64,000 nucleotides of DNA from Paralvinella palmiformis (Eukaryota > Annelida > Polychaeta > Terebellida > Alvinellidae): NCBI GenBank assembly GCA_025642065.1, contig JAODUP010000447.1, positions 261,501 through 325,500 of the forward strand, written 5' to 3'. Below are positions 1 to 14,100 of the stretch, in pieces. How positions within the stretch are numbered: position 1 is the first letter of the stretch; every line of letters begins with the position of its first letter. Made by a program: the position numbers and the translations under genes. The notes below the pieces were generated by a model. That model was given only the letters and a program-made list of their open reading frames with translations. It searched no databases and was not told the DNA's origin.

Positions 1-90
1 GTTCAATGCTACAATGAGACTGTTAAGATGATATTTTAATATATATATATAAAACACAAATAATTCAGTGTATAAAAATCCCAAACGTAC

Positions 91-173
91 CGATATCTGT
101 TCTGATCTGCTCTTGGATGTAGGCTCTGTTCTTGCCATTTCTCCAGTTCGGACCATTCGTGATTACAGAAAGC
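91..173 (-). CDS. ENTPD4: ENTPD4 coding exon 8
   Basis: Encodes AFCNHEWSELEKW through RADQNRY, aligning with human DYCATKWSILRERF. The acceptor follows a pyrimidine tract ending CACCCAG; the donor is ATCG|GTACGT, phase 2. The remaining C-terminal exons lie to the left of the window. Confidence 0.9.
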
Positions 174-3100
174 CTGGGTGAAGGTCAAAAGAGATGACAC
201 ATGATCAGATAATGAAAACGAAAAAACGTGACAAACAAAACTGGGACAGTTTTTGGTCTGTTTCAATTCCCACCAAAACATTGTAGGTTTATAAAAATAG
301 GAATTCAATATTCCATTGTTGCTACAATGCTAAGGACTTTCCGTATTTCATCCCTATCACACAGTACCAAGCAACATGGTGTGAACTTGTTTTGTACGTA
401 TCTATTTCAGCCCATCTGATTCAAGATATTCGTTTTATGGATGAATCAGTCAGTGAGTCTTCAGTTTTGAGCGATAAGCTATAAACACCGGCATAAGTTA
501 AGAATGACTAGAATCCATCTTTGCCCGAAACAGGGAACGAAGCCACAACTCAACGGGACTGTTGGGGTGATTCTTGGCCAACTCGTTCATTTTAATTACA
601 ATGTTGAAACGGGATGGAAAGTGGCAATTTTGTAGTTTTCAGTCAATGACAGTGCCAATACTAGACACCGTTGAAGTCAAAGATCTTATTAAATATTATG
701 CTTGCAAACCTTATTCGATGGAAGGCTTGATCGGGTAAGGGCCATAAAAATGTGAAACTGTTACCTAGTGATTTCAGGTTCATTTCTACACAGAACAGAC
801 ACACTTGAATATGTTGATCATCAAAATTAAAACTCTATCAGCATTTACAGAGAGGCGACTACACAATATACACATTATTAATACAGCATGTCAGCTGGAA
901 GGATCTCGTTAACTGTTCATCTGAGCATACCCTGGTTTCCAATCTGGACAAATATGTGTGTGAAAAGAAAGCAGACACCTGTGTGTATTGATTGACATAG
1001 TAACACACTTAAAGATGTAATCAGCCAGACTGAAAGTGCTCATCTTCAAACAGCAAGAGACCAGGTTAGAATAATCATGCCCCACAACAAAAGTGCACAG
1101 GAGAATCAACTCATATGATCACCTGCTTTAAGAAACAGTCAGCCTTCAGACTATTAAATATAGGCGATCCGGGTTTCTGGCAGAAGCTCAATTTTTAGAT
1201 CATACTAGATCCTAAAAGATTACACATTCTAAAAACTGCATCATCCCTGAATTAAGGCTTAATTTGCAAATATCAATTTACCCTTGCCAAAGTCTGGAAC
1301 TGCCTGTAGTTATATGCACCCCCTATATGAAGCAAGTCCTCCATTGTGTAGTAGAATTCGGAAAATCCATAGAACTGGCTGTGTCTGTAGTCAATTTCTG
1401 GTAGATATGTTCCATCGAGGGCGCATGGCTCCCTCACGCATGGTGTGGATAAATTCAGCAGATGGCGCAACTTGTTCTTGCAGTCATCGTAGATGCCAGT
1501 CCCGTGTAAGGTTATAACCTGGTCACCAGAAGGTGAAGTCACTTGTTCTCTATAGCCAATGGGTAGGCATGGATCCGACACTACAGGAAAACTGAAGTGG
1601 GAAAAAATGGTATATTACCATATAATGAATAGTAAGTAAAACATGCCTGTGTGTGTGTGTGTGTGTGGTGTGTGTGTGTGTATGTGTGCGTGTGTGTGAG
1701 GGTGGGTTTGAAACAACCCAACAGATCACTGGCTTTAATCTGTAGTGTATAGTTAAATTAAATTGTTTCCATTTCATATAGAGTCACATTAAATTATCTA
1801 ACAAAGGCACATTACAAAAAGTAAACTGATTTTTGTTTGTATTTAACGCAGCTTGGGATTAAAATAATGTTTCAGACAACATGTTTAACTTTTTTCACAA
1901 TTTAAAAAGTATAGCAGTTGATAGCTATCTTAAACACATAAAATGTTACATTGTCAAAATTAGACTCAACCAATGAAATCGTTTTAATAATTTACAAACG
2001 ACTACTACACAACTATACAGAGTTGCTGTTGTGGAGTTGTTTAACTTTGGAACTGGCCACACCTGGGATACGCGGCGGAGAGGCGACTGCCAAGGGAAAC
2101 AAATCCCACAAAGACAGGTGTGAGCCAGATTCGAACTCCCAATAACAAGGTTTGCAGTGGCAGTGCTATAACCACTATGCTAATAAAACTGCCCTATACG
2201 ACAATAGAGTGCAGAATGCATTTCTCAGCTTTCTAGACTCATCAATAATAATAGAGTATCCAGTGTGCTGGCAAAGGACTGAAGTGGGAGACTTATGATT
2301 TCAAGATGGAAATAAGGTGGCAGAAACCATGACAAAACCTGTATCTGACTGGACTTACCTTTGGGAAACATTAGTTATAACGTGAGCCAAATTATTGTCG
2401 AAAAATCTTTCCACATAAAGTTTCCTCGCTGTATTGCTGCCATAGTTCAGGAATGTATTGACGTAAACACAATAGGTGTGGTCTAGGTCTGTCTGCGTAC
2501 ATCCTAGACTAAACTCTGACATCAGATCTTTAACTGAACCCTGAAGAAAACAATAACGTGTATGCATTCGTGTAGATATGTGTATACATATTTTACATGT
2601 GGTGTCGTTTTGAAAGGATGTTTCTTATGAGTTTGTTCAAATTAAGTTTAAAAGTTCAAATTTGTATAAACGAGCCACTTCATCTAGATGGTATATATAC
2701 AAGCATTAGTATGATAAAATTTAAAAATTGTTATCCCATGTTCTGTCTGTTCATAGCTGTTAGAAATGTAATATAACCAGCTATTTCAATATACAAATTA
2801 GGGAATACAATTCTTTCCATAATTCTTTGCTTTAGTAAGAAAAATCTATTGTCTAAATATATTTTGGTCAGGTTTATTTCAGAGCTATTACCAGATAAAA
2901 TCTTTTGGAATTCTCCCCTCGCCAGAGTAAAAGGTTTCACAGGGAGGAAAAGTTTTTCATCACCACAACCCACACCATGATGTAGAGAAGAAATGATCAG
3001 CAATTTGCTCTGATTTGGTCATAATTTGCCTTGTGGCAACACAACTATAATGTTTCTCGAGATTAGATTAATTGGCAATTTATTTAGATTAATATAAATG

Positions 3101-6100
3101 TTATAAAAGGATTGTTTCCATCTTGGCTAGCACAAACAAAGCCACTCAGTTCGGTCCACAAAACTAATAATGACAGGCACTAATAAACAGTCTAGCTGAA
3201 TTAATTATAAATTATCTCCTAGATCAATTTATATGCGAGATATTGAGCTGGTGTGCTTTGAATGTAGTATTGTTGGTTGCCTGGTTGGTAGATTGGCTTG
3301 TTCTGGGTCAGCACATTCGGGACATATGGCTATGGGGTGACCCTTAGGGAAAACATCCTACAAATGTAGGTATGGATTAGGTTTGAATCCAGAACTTACA
3401 CTTACAGCTTTGTTGCACAACACACTATCACTATCAGAGCACCCTGAAATGTGGCTTTGCAATTCATTATTTATCACTTAGTCAATGGTAGGATCATAAT
3501 TTTTGACTAATCAAAAGACAACACATCAGTAATTGATAGCAACTTGGTGGAAGTAAGCAATGTTTGACCATGAGATTAATATGGAGTTATGAAATGGTTA
3601 TAAAAATGCACATTGGTTTGATTTTAATAAGGATGAAAATTAATTCCAAAGAACATGGCATATATAGCAAGCATTTTATCTATATGGGACAAGACTGAGG
3701 GTAGTCTGTGTCTGTGTGTTAGCAGATGTCTGGATGCACATATGCATGCATACATCCACTTGTAGACTAGCAGTAGCGTGTTGGATCACTACCAGTACCA
3801 CCATGTTCGAATCTCGGTGTGGGCATATCTGAAGGTTGTTTCATCTTTGACTGCTTCATTACCTTTGGAGGTCACTTGGTCCATTTAGCCTATCATGTGC
3901 ACAAAAGTGGCCGTAAAACATCAATCATCATCAATGTTCTTTAAAGCAAATGTGATGCTTTATGTAAGCAGTAATGTTTAAGTAAGTCTGGTGCTTTGTT
4001 TTTTGGGGAGAATCCCCAGGCTGTCGGTTAATCAGCACAGCCTCTATGTCAAAGATGAAACACCCTTCAGATATGCCCACACCGAGATTGGAACACAGGT
4101 GATAGCGATCTGTGGTTCAACATGCTACCACTAAACCAGAGGCACCTCTGCTTGGTACAGACTGATGGCCATTAGGTGACAAAGACTGATAATTATCACG
4201 GGTTATCTGACAATGAACCAACCATAGCTGAGTCTCGACAAAGGTTATGCGGTACTTCCATGGCGATCTGTACTGAGCCACCCCCCATATCCATAATGCC
4301 AACTGTTTTCTTCCTGACGTGCATCATCGGGTGAAAGCCGGGCAACTCCACCAGCGTCAGCTGATCATCGGAGGACACTAAAATAAATATGATATTTGTG
4401 TGATGAGTGCTGATGATCGAATTGAAACGAACCGTTACATTAATCTCACTGCATCATACATATGTAACACCACCGTCAGCGAGATGATCACTCACACATA
4501 CACAAACACACACAATACACTTTTCTATCCATCACACAAGCCATTATCTAAACTGATAAACAATACTCATGACACCATTCTTTGATGCTGCGTGCCAGCT
4601 TCTGACATCTGTTATTATCTCCGAATAAATACATTAGATTATTTAGCTCAGTACTGCAAGCAACTAACTAGGGATGTGTAAATACAAGAATTTCTTTAGC
4701 ATACTCTCCTTTTCCTAAGATTCCATTCCGACAAAAAATATATAAATACAGACTTTACTTTGTTAGCAGACAGCCAAAAAACGGCAACTCAAATGTCCTA
4801 GAATTGAATGGAGTGGCAATAATTATTCAAAGCCAGATAACAATATTGGACATATCGTACCATCATGATCAAACTGGCCAAGAGCATAATTGATTGAGAT
4901 CCATGCATAAATCGCTTCTTGTTTGCCCGATATCACATCGACATGTGTCTCGGAGAAAAGGAAATCGCATGACTGCGAAATAGCAGTACGAATGCTTGCT
5001 AACAATGTCTGCTGGTCTCTGGAAATACAGAAAAGAACAGAATATCATTCTGTTACTGTTAACATACATGTAATAATAATAATAATAGTCTGTTACATGT
5101 GCGGGTTCATTTTGGTTTCTGTACATTATTACCGTTTCTTTCATCCAATATTTAATACATGTTATGTAATACATTTTGTCTATATGCAGCAGAAATATTT
5201 AATGCCATAAGAAATTATTTAGAAATCCTTTCTCTGGGTATGATGCATATATAACAACAGTTATATTAAACCTATCAGTGGCTATGATACAGTGCATATT
5301 TAATGCACTCTATGGTTAGAATTGACAAAATCATGAAAACAAATTTAACACCGATATATTAATAAACGCACGTTCACACCAGTCATCTTGATCTGGCACT
5401 ATTTACTTGCTGTTTTGTAGCTTTCCACAACATTTCTTGTACATACAAATGATGTTAATTCTAATGTGAAACAGGGCTGGGGCCAATGTACTCCTGTATT
5501 CGTACTCATTTTACTCGAGTACACAATATGAAGTACTTGGGTGTACCCATAACAGGAAGTACTCAGTACTTGTACTCAAGTACTTTCATAAAGTACTCGT
5601 ACTTAATTTATTTCCATTTGTATTGATAGCCATTTTCCTCCCAAAGTGAATTTAGAATTATGTCCATAGAAATTGGTCGGTTATCATTTTAAACCAGAAT
5701 CCCGTGCATTAGGTCACTTTGATTTGAAACATAAAGTATGAATGTTATGCCATGTATTAATATTCATGTGAACTTCACTAAAACCACTACTGTCATTATG
5801 CACATGTTTGTGACATAATTATTACACAATTTCTGTCTACCTGAATGCTAGTGACTGCCTTTTGAAAGACTGATGTTCATCAGATGCAATAATACCTGAA
5901 TTAAATGTTTACATTGATTGAATGCATTTTTATGGACATTATTATTATAGTTATATGTATGTTTGGTGCCTTGGACATAAGCATGACATTTCATTTAATT
6001 ATTTCTAAATAGCTGGCATTTTATTCTTTTTATTTAACCATGTTCAATATGTTATGCAGGCCGCATAACATATTGGACATGGTTAAATGAAAGAATAAAA

Positions 6101-9100
6101 TAAAGATTGAAATATATGTTTGCATTGTTGTTAATTATTGAATAATTTTAATGTACTAAACCAGCTACTACATGTGTCTATGTAGATCTAGATCCACCAC
6201 CTCGAGTACATTCCGATATACTCTGCCCCAACCCTGATGTGAAATATTGCTGTTTTATTGTCAATTCTCTACACAATGAGAGGCTAAATTGGCCAAACAA
6301 TCTTCATAGTGAAATATGAAACTTCCTTCGGGCATAGTCCCACAAAATCCCAATCCCAGTCTATCAGTTTGGCAACAGAAACAAAGATACATCACAGGAT
6401 GATGATTAGAGTGAAAATTGAAATAGGGCATTCAACAAACAGCACCTTCCTAAAACTTTCTGATTGGTAGCATACTGATTATTTATTTTCATTGATTTAT
6501 GATAAAAATCCTCTTGTTGATAGCTGAGTGATTTTACATTTTGTCTCTGGCTAACTGTCTCATTCATCAGTACTTGTACACTGTGGCGTTGACACAGTGG
6601 CTGAGCAGGGGGTATTGCCACCCGGGGCCAAATATGTATATATGGGCGCCCTTATTGGTCAAGTAGAAATACATTTTCAGCTCAAATTGCTGCCCCTGTA
6701 AAGGTGCTGCCTGGAGCTGTCATCCCAGTTTCCCCACCCCCTTGAATGAACGGACGAGTACAATTGTATAATAGGATACATGGGGAGCATACTGTGTCTC
6801 AGTGCCAAATTATAAGTGCACAATCCACAATGATCACCAATGAAGTGTAATATTCACTTTACCAGTACCCATGGTGAGCAAAAACATGACAGGAAACCAG
6901 CCAATGGGAGGTGGGTATCAATTAGGAACCAATGTGGATACATGTGTCTCATTGATATTTTGACTCAAATTGGCCATATTTCTACATATTATCTATACTA
7001 CACATTCAGTACTATATGAGGTCATCTTAGTAAACAGCTTTACATATTGTTAATAATTAATGGATGTAACACCAGCAACTATGGATATTTTTCACCAGAG
7101 GTAGGATAGTCTCAAATTGAAACTATCATTCTATAAACTACTTTTTGGGTGTATCTGAGATAAATAATTCATAAATTTGTTGGCTATGCCAAAATTTATG
7201 AAACACTTATCTTTCTACCAGTTTATGACACTGTTGTATCATAAAACCTTCATAAACCTGTTTATGACATGACGTCGTAAACCCTGGATTAATCCATGCT
7301 TTTTGACATTGCATCCTAAACTTCCCAACCCTGGTTGCAATCCTACAAAGGCCGAACCATTAGGGTAGATTAAAGTAACCAGATGACCAGCTACTGGACC
7401 ACTCAGTAAACCTGTGACAACATCTACACATGATCATGAGTGGCCAGATGATGATAGTGCAGATTAAGTGAGATCCTGTCCATATTTCTTCATTAAAACA
7501 ACTTCCTTATTTAAGAAAACTGCGCCTGTGTACAGCAGATAATTTTTATGAAGGGATTTAACGATACTCGCCTGTTAGACAGCTGTCTCACACCTGCTGT
7601 AGCCAGGACATACAGCGGTGTCTGGTGGTGTTTCGTCTCTGGCACAGCATTGCTGGCATAGTCGAGAAGAGGCTGTAGATATTCAGCAGTCTTGGATGGG
7701 TGACCGACAGTATGTGTTATTCCTGAAGGATGAAATCACAATGCTAAATGTACTCATCTGTGTTATTCGCTACGTAAAACATCCCAAACCCCTGTATTGA
7801 TTAATAGGAGATTTTTGCTGTCCAAACTAAATGATGATGAATATGGTGAATATTCAGTGATGAATAAGCAATACTTAAGAAGTGTATATGAAAATAAGGA
7901 GAAGTGCGCAGCTAATGGTGTTTTGCTAAAGGAATTGTGTTTGTTAAGGGATGGAATATTGACTACAGACCTAAGCCGTAGGGATATATGTCACTTAATT
8001 AATTTGATATGCACTGGTTGATTCTAAGCCTGTTCCGTTTCATTTTGTAGACATTGTTCATATTTCTACTACAAATTATTGTACTGCATACCATGTATAA
8101 AGTACAAAATAAATTATATATAAATGGGTCACAAATATGAAAATATGCTTGGAAATATATCTAGTCCATTAAAACAATTCAGTAAGTTGGCCATGTGCAT
8201 AGAGATCAACATTAATTTATTGCATAGTGTCTGCTTAACAGTTTAAGTTGTCTGTGCAAAATGGTGATGTAATTAAGCTGACCTAATTGTAATTCACTTA
8301 TTTATACTTATTCTTTAGGGGCCAATCAAAGAAATTGTGCCAATTCAAATAACTTTCAACTGACATAGATATAATAATGATAACAGGAAGTTCCAGACTG
8401 TCTCGCACTTAAAATAAGTTTGCTGTTCAAATTTTAGCAACCATAAAGTGTGACAGCAATTAAATCTAATGCAGCCAATATATGTCATTGGTTGAAAACA
8501 AGTTGTTTTCTGCACTTTAAGTGGGCTAAACCTGTTTCTGCCAGTATGGTATAAACTGTAATAAACTACCTCTGGAAGAAACCTCAAAATAAAAACCTTC
8601 TTCTTAAAATCTTGTTTTATGACTTCTTAACAAAATGTGTTAATCTTAGGATGGCTAACCATGAAATTAATTATCACAAACAGAATTAGATGTACATCAT
8701 TATACCTGGTGTAATTTAAGAAAACAGAATAGAACAAATTAGCCATAGCCAAATAAAGTCACTGGCTAGGTGGTGACAATTGGCTAATACAAAATATATT
8801 GAGTTACTGGTTTGTTTATCAATATTTTGTACCTAATCACATACAAACATTTCACACAAAAAGAAGAATCAAAAAGTTTATGATCAACCTGATGATTACA
8901 CATGCATCACATTCAGTAGCTCTAGTGTTAAAACTGGTTGGCGGACGTTTTGGCCAATGGACATTTTAGCCAATGGACATTTTGGCCAACTATTTTTTCA
9001 AAGCAGGACCTTTTGCACCAATGTATGAAATAAAACATTAACTGGATGTCTGATTATTTTAATGGATCTCATTATTACGATATTTTCATATTACTCTGAA

Positions 9101-11105
9101 ATATACAGTTCCCTATTAAAACTTTAGATGACATTAATTTACAGCAATCAGGAGCCATATAAGACGTTCTTGTGAATATATAGCTCTGAATTTTGACTTG
9201 GCAAATTCCATCATGTTATGGCTAGGCAGGGTTGCGTCCAGACATCATCAATGTGTCTGTGCATTTTGGTATAATCATGTGTGAAACTTTGCTCAGTTCT
9301 GAGTGTAACGTCAACACTCTCTTTGCATCAACACTGAGAATTCAGGTATATTATTATTCCCAATTGATATAATCATAAAGTTATTGTTATTAGACCAGCC
9401 TAAAAACATCTTAGACACTAAAGTTTTACTTTAAATCACTTGCAATGAAATAGCTATCACTTATAATAATCCGATAAAAACCCTGTCAAGTCAGGTGAGC
9501 ACCATTAGACTTAGCAAGCTGTCGCAACTTGCTTAGAATTGGTCTATTTCAGCCATTAATTTAATGATTTATCAATTAATTGTGCAATTTTACTGATCGC
9601 CGTTTCGTTAGATTTATGTGTGTAATTTTGGTAGACAGCAGAATGTTTTTAAATAAATTAATACAGACCATAATTCACGGTGTAGAGAAAACTGTAATAA
9701 CAAGCTATTTAACCTTCATTTGTAATGGCTTAAACCATAGAAGTCTGTTACACATCTGTATTATATTCCTTTCTGTCATAAATTCATTGTTTCAATTAAA
9801 AACAGATGTTACAGTTGTTTGTTAACATTTCAATAGGTTTATACTAATATACTTTGTTAAAATTATACATTACTTCAGACTGAGTGACTTATTTTCATGA
9901 TATTCAGGAATTGTGATTCGCAATCACATTTAATCTACTACAGGCACACAGTTTGCTCATATGTCTGAATAATTCAAAACAACCAATCAAACAAAGCACA
10001 CGCATTCAAAAACCTAAGACTATCCTGTTTGCGTTACCTGGCTCAATTTTCTTAATTAGAGGTTTGCCTTTCAGACCTCGGACCGGCTGGATGCTAAGAA
10101 GCTGATTAATCTTGCCAGTGTGCGGAGGCCACCAGTAGACATAGACTCTACTGCCGCTACTTCCACAGTCTATGATGATGCCATAATGCAGAGACCAACT
10201 TGACTGGTTGAGATCAATGGGTATCTCTGTTGCTTCTGGCATACTTCTTGGGTAATGAATCTTTTCTGTTGGCAGGAACTCATCATTCCGAGAAGTTTTA
10301 CGATGCATGTTGAATGACAAAAGGATGCAGATTACAAGGAAGATGCAGAGTGGCAAGGCCACACGACATGCATAGCCATCGAATCTTGGTATGAAGCCAA
10401 GCTGCCACAGGCAACGGATGTTCAGTGTCAACCTGCAAGTTGATGTGGTAGAATAATGAAAAAGTGAGCAAGCATTTCTTGAGCCTTAGTGATTGGCACA
10501 ATGAAAACATATAGCTATGGGGATGTCCCTAAGGATGAAGAGGCATTAACTTTCTGTTGAAGGCTGAAACATCCACAGGCAAAACAGGATCTGATCCTAT
10601 GACCTGGAGATCTGCAATTATTCTGGGTTTATATGACCACTATCAAGTATCATAACTATGGTAACACAAAACAACAAAATGAACAACACTTAACACTCAT
10701 ATTCCCCAAACATAGCATACACTTTTAGGTGTATTTTCAGCAGGGCCAGAAAAAGCAGCAACCCGGAAGCCCAAGACTTCTAGATTTTGTCTTCAGGCTA
10801 CTGCCATTTTGTCTTGTGCAGGGTTGGGTTTCTTCCTGTAAGAAAGGTATTTCTTCCCCTCTAATGGGTAGAAATGGGGTTTTACCAGGAATAAATCCTT
10901 TCTTCCAGGAAGAAATTGGAAAGGGATATTCATGGCGGCCTCCACTCCACTGTATAAACAATTCAATGTCATGCCCCACTAACCACTGAGAAGATAGGTG
11001 TGACTTCATGTGATTTAAATGGTAGTGCTATTGTTTGAGTATTATCCCCCTCTAGTGTATTATCTAAATATCAGTTGATTTAAATCAACCAACCCTGCAG
11101 GGCTA

Positions 11106-11148
<43 letters not shown>

Positions 11149-14100
11149 CTTCTGTAATATTCTGGATAACTGATGACAATAACATAATAATAACAAATCA
11201 TGTATTAATGTTGGGTAAGAAGTGAGGAATACCAAAATTGAGGTTCTTTTAAAGGGTCTTTGTGCAATTAATCAATGAACAGCTGGATTCCAATGATCCA
11301 AGCAGATCAATCAATTAGCAGCTGAGGAATAATATGTACCGGTTCTCGTGTGCTGACATATTAACTGTCAAATCATCCAAGTAGATTAATCAATTAGCAA
11401 TTATTGTTCATTTGTTCAAATATTAATTGTCGAATGATCCTCTTGATCTCAATAGTAGAGCTTAATTGTTATCATCCTCCTCCTCAATAATAAGTACAAT
11501 TATTTTCAATATGTTGTTTAATTTTAGTTTCTTCCATTAGCCCCCAAAAATTTGTTGCAAACCAACAGATATGAGGATTTAATATATCCTTTTCTGATTT
11601 AAAAAAAGTGCATATGTTTTTGAATAGTATGAAAAATATACCGATATTTGTCAAATCTGGATGATGATTTTCTACCAATATGAGTTTCTTCCATTAATTT
11701 CTTCCCAAAATGGCAGGGAAGAAAGTACTTCATCCATAATGTCATCCATTACAGCGTCAGTGGTTATTACTGTCTGTGGAAGAAACATGCCAACCTTGAT
11801 CTTGTGTTCATTTTTGGTAGAAAGGGTTTCAGCTGTCTTGGAGTTCTTTGTGGTGGAAGAAATGCACAGAAATTCTACAGCATGATCACACATCAAGAAC
11901 TTTATAACAATGTCCTAATAATTCTGTGAAATATGTCCACTACAAACCAACAAATATTAGAGTGTTAACATATTTGTACTTGTAGGCAAATCATATTAGA
12001 TTCGAATTTATTTTATGATTTGTTTGGAAACTTGTTACATAGGTTAGGAACTGGTCAATGCCACACTGAACAGACAAGGGGTCAATTCAATTCTGGAATT
12101 GCCCATCAATTCCAAGATTGCTTCTTTAAAAAAAATGGAATTGATAAATTTAGAATTGAAGTTTGCTACAAAACAATTAAATCCACTAATTATCATTTAA
12201 TTTTATAATTCAGAAATATTTCTTCCATGACAATCCTACCTGGAATATAAACTACTTGGAGTAGGTATTCCAAGTAGGTGTTCCAAGGATGTACTTGGTA
12301 AAAAGTAGTAGGCTAAAAATGAAATTGATAAATTTGGATTTGCAACTGATAAATTTTATGTGGAATTGACCAAATGTCTGACACTGAAATTGGATTTCAC
12401 CATTCGATCAAGCTCATCTTTAAACATGATGGAATACAAATATTTTGCGGCAAATAAATCAGTTTAATTCCACTCATCTACGCTATAGATAATTCCTGAG
12501 AATATTACCAGGTATTCAAAACTCTGTTTTTAAGTGTCAGTAGATAGATGTAGATTTAACATAAAGCTACCATCTTTTGACTGTTCATTGATGACTTTGC
12601 CAGGTTGTAGAGAGGGAGGAATGGCTAGGGTACATGGTTACGTCAGACTTTGGTAATTTCGGACTGGTAACATCGGCCCCTTAGAATTAGTCATCTTGTT
12701 CTGGAAATTCGAACTGGTAACTCCGTCCCCATGACATATATAATATATAGTGATATTGGGCTGGTAGCTTGCCTAATATGTTGATACACATTAGGCAGGC
12801 ATGTCATTATACTCTGGGTCCAGCGAAATTACATCTCCTTGGTTTAACCTCGGTCTGAGGTCTCGCTAAATATGTTCTCCTACTACTCTAGTTCAGTCTC
12901 CTCCTACTCTAAAACTAAATGAACAACCTGATTGGGGATATATGGATAGTAACGACTGATAATAATATACACTATTATATTAAATATATTTAATTACATG
13001 GTATCTGATTTGTGTATTCTATATACATGATTATCAGAGTGGAGTCATAACATTACTATATCCTTAGACTGCTTCCAGTATATAGATATATACCCAATAA
13101 CATCCATATGATGAGACAAAATAACATATATGTAGAAATAATATATATATATATATATATATATCATAACAGATGATTTTCAGATTCATAACATGCCTTA
13201 TAATTGCTGTTTTCCAATATATATAAAATATACACTTGAAACTAAACATATGTCTTCTATACATAGCACTTTAATATTTTTCCATTTCATTTTATGACAT
13301 AATAATATTCACAGAAAGACACATGCAACAGTAAAACAAACCAATAATACATCATCTAAGAATAATATTGGTAATCACAATGTATCATTCAATAATTCAG
13401 TAATACATAACAATACACAACCAACATTAAAACAGTATTAATAACAGATCAAAAACATAGTGTTAGTAAGAATCATTGCTCAATAAAAGCTGCCAAGCAC
13501 TATCTGTAAGGCCATCAGATACCAGGGTTGTTAATAACAGGGTTATTTTCATTATGGAAGAAATACTTTCTTCCCTACCATTTTGGGAAGAAATGGAAGA
13601 AACACCAAAATGGTATAAAATCATCAACCAATATGCGGTATATAGTTCAAAAGCAGCCGACATCTGATGCTACACATCATCTATTTTACAGTCCCTCGTT
13701 GCCTATTTTATAGGCAGAAAATCAGCCAGCTACTTTAGTTTTGGCGAAAAAAGTGGCCTCCAATGCAATAAATACTTCATTTATCGCAATTTTTTCAGGG
13801 GAGAGGCCCATACCCAAAAAACCAATGGAGAAGGGTCACTACTGTGTTAGTATGACTACCACTATCCTATGGCCAGCCCTTCACTACACTGGGGTCTTCT
13901 AATGGCACAACAAACTAAACAAGCGTTGGCGCCTTCACATGCCATTTTACATGCTGATCACACATACTGCTCCATGACGAGGCAAGACAGGTACATCTCC
14001 AAGTTCAACTGGTGAGCGAATCAAAACTCAAGCGCCACATGAAAATGGCAAACCCAGTGCATTGCAACTTCTAACTCTAAGTGCATGTTCCAGACTATAT

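Noticed and set aside
1273..1282. ENTPD4 exon 7 extended to the downstream stop
   Set aside because: The frame passes the donor AAGG|GTAAAT and stops at once; exon 8 joins in phase and restores the family alignment.
1580..1580. ENTPD4 exon 7 starting at the nearer TGTAG acceptor
   Set aside because: It would need phase 1 from exon 6, which leaves phase 2. The acceptor 11 nt upstream fits.
2045..2195. tRNA gene on the minus strand
   Set aside because: A- and B-boxes are present but no cloverleaf with a paired acceptor stem was found, and the sequence recurs with a shared body: a SINE.
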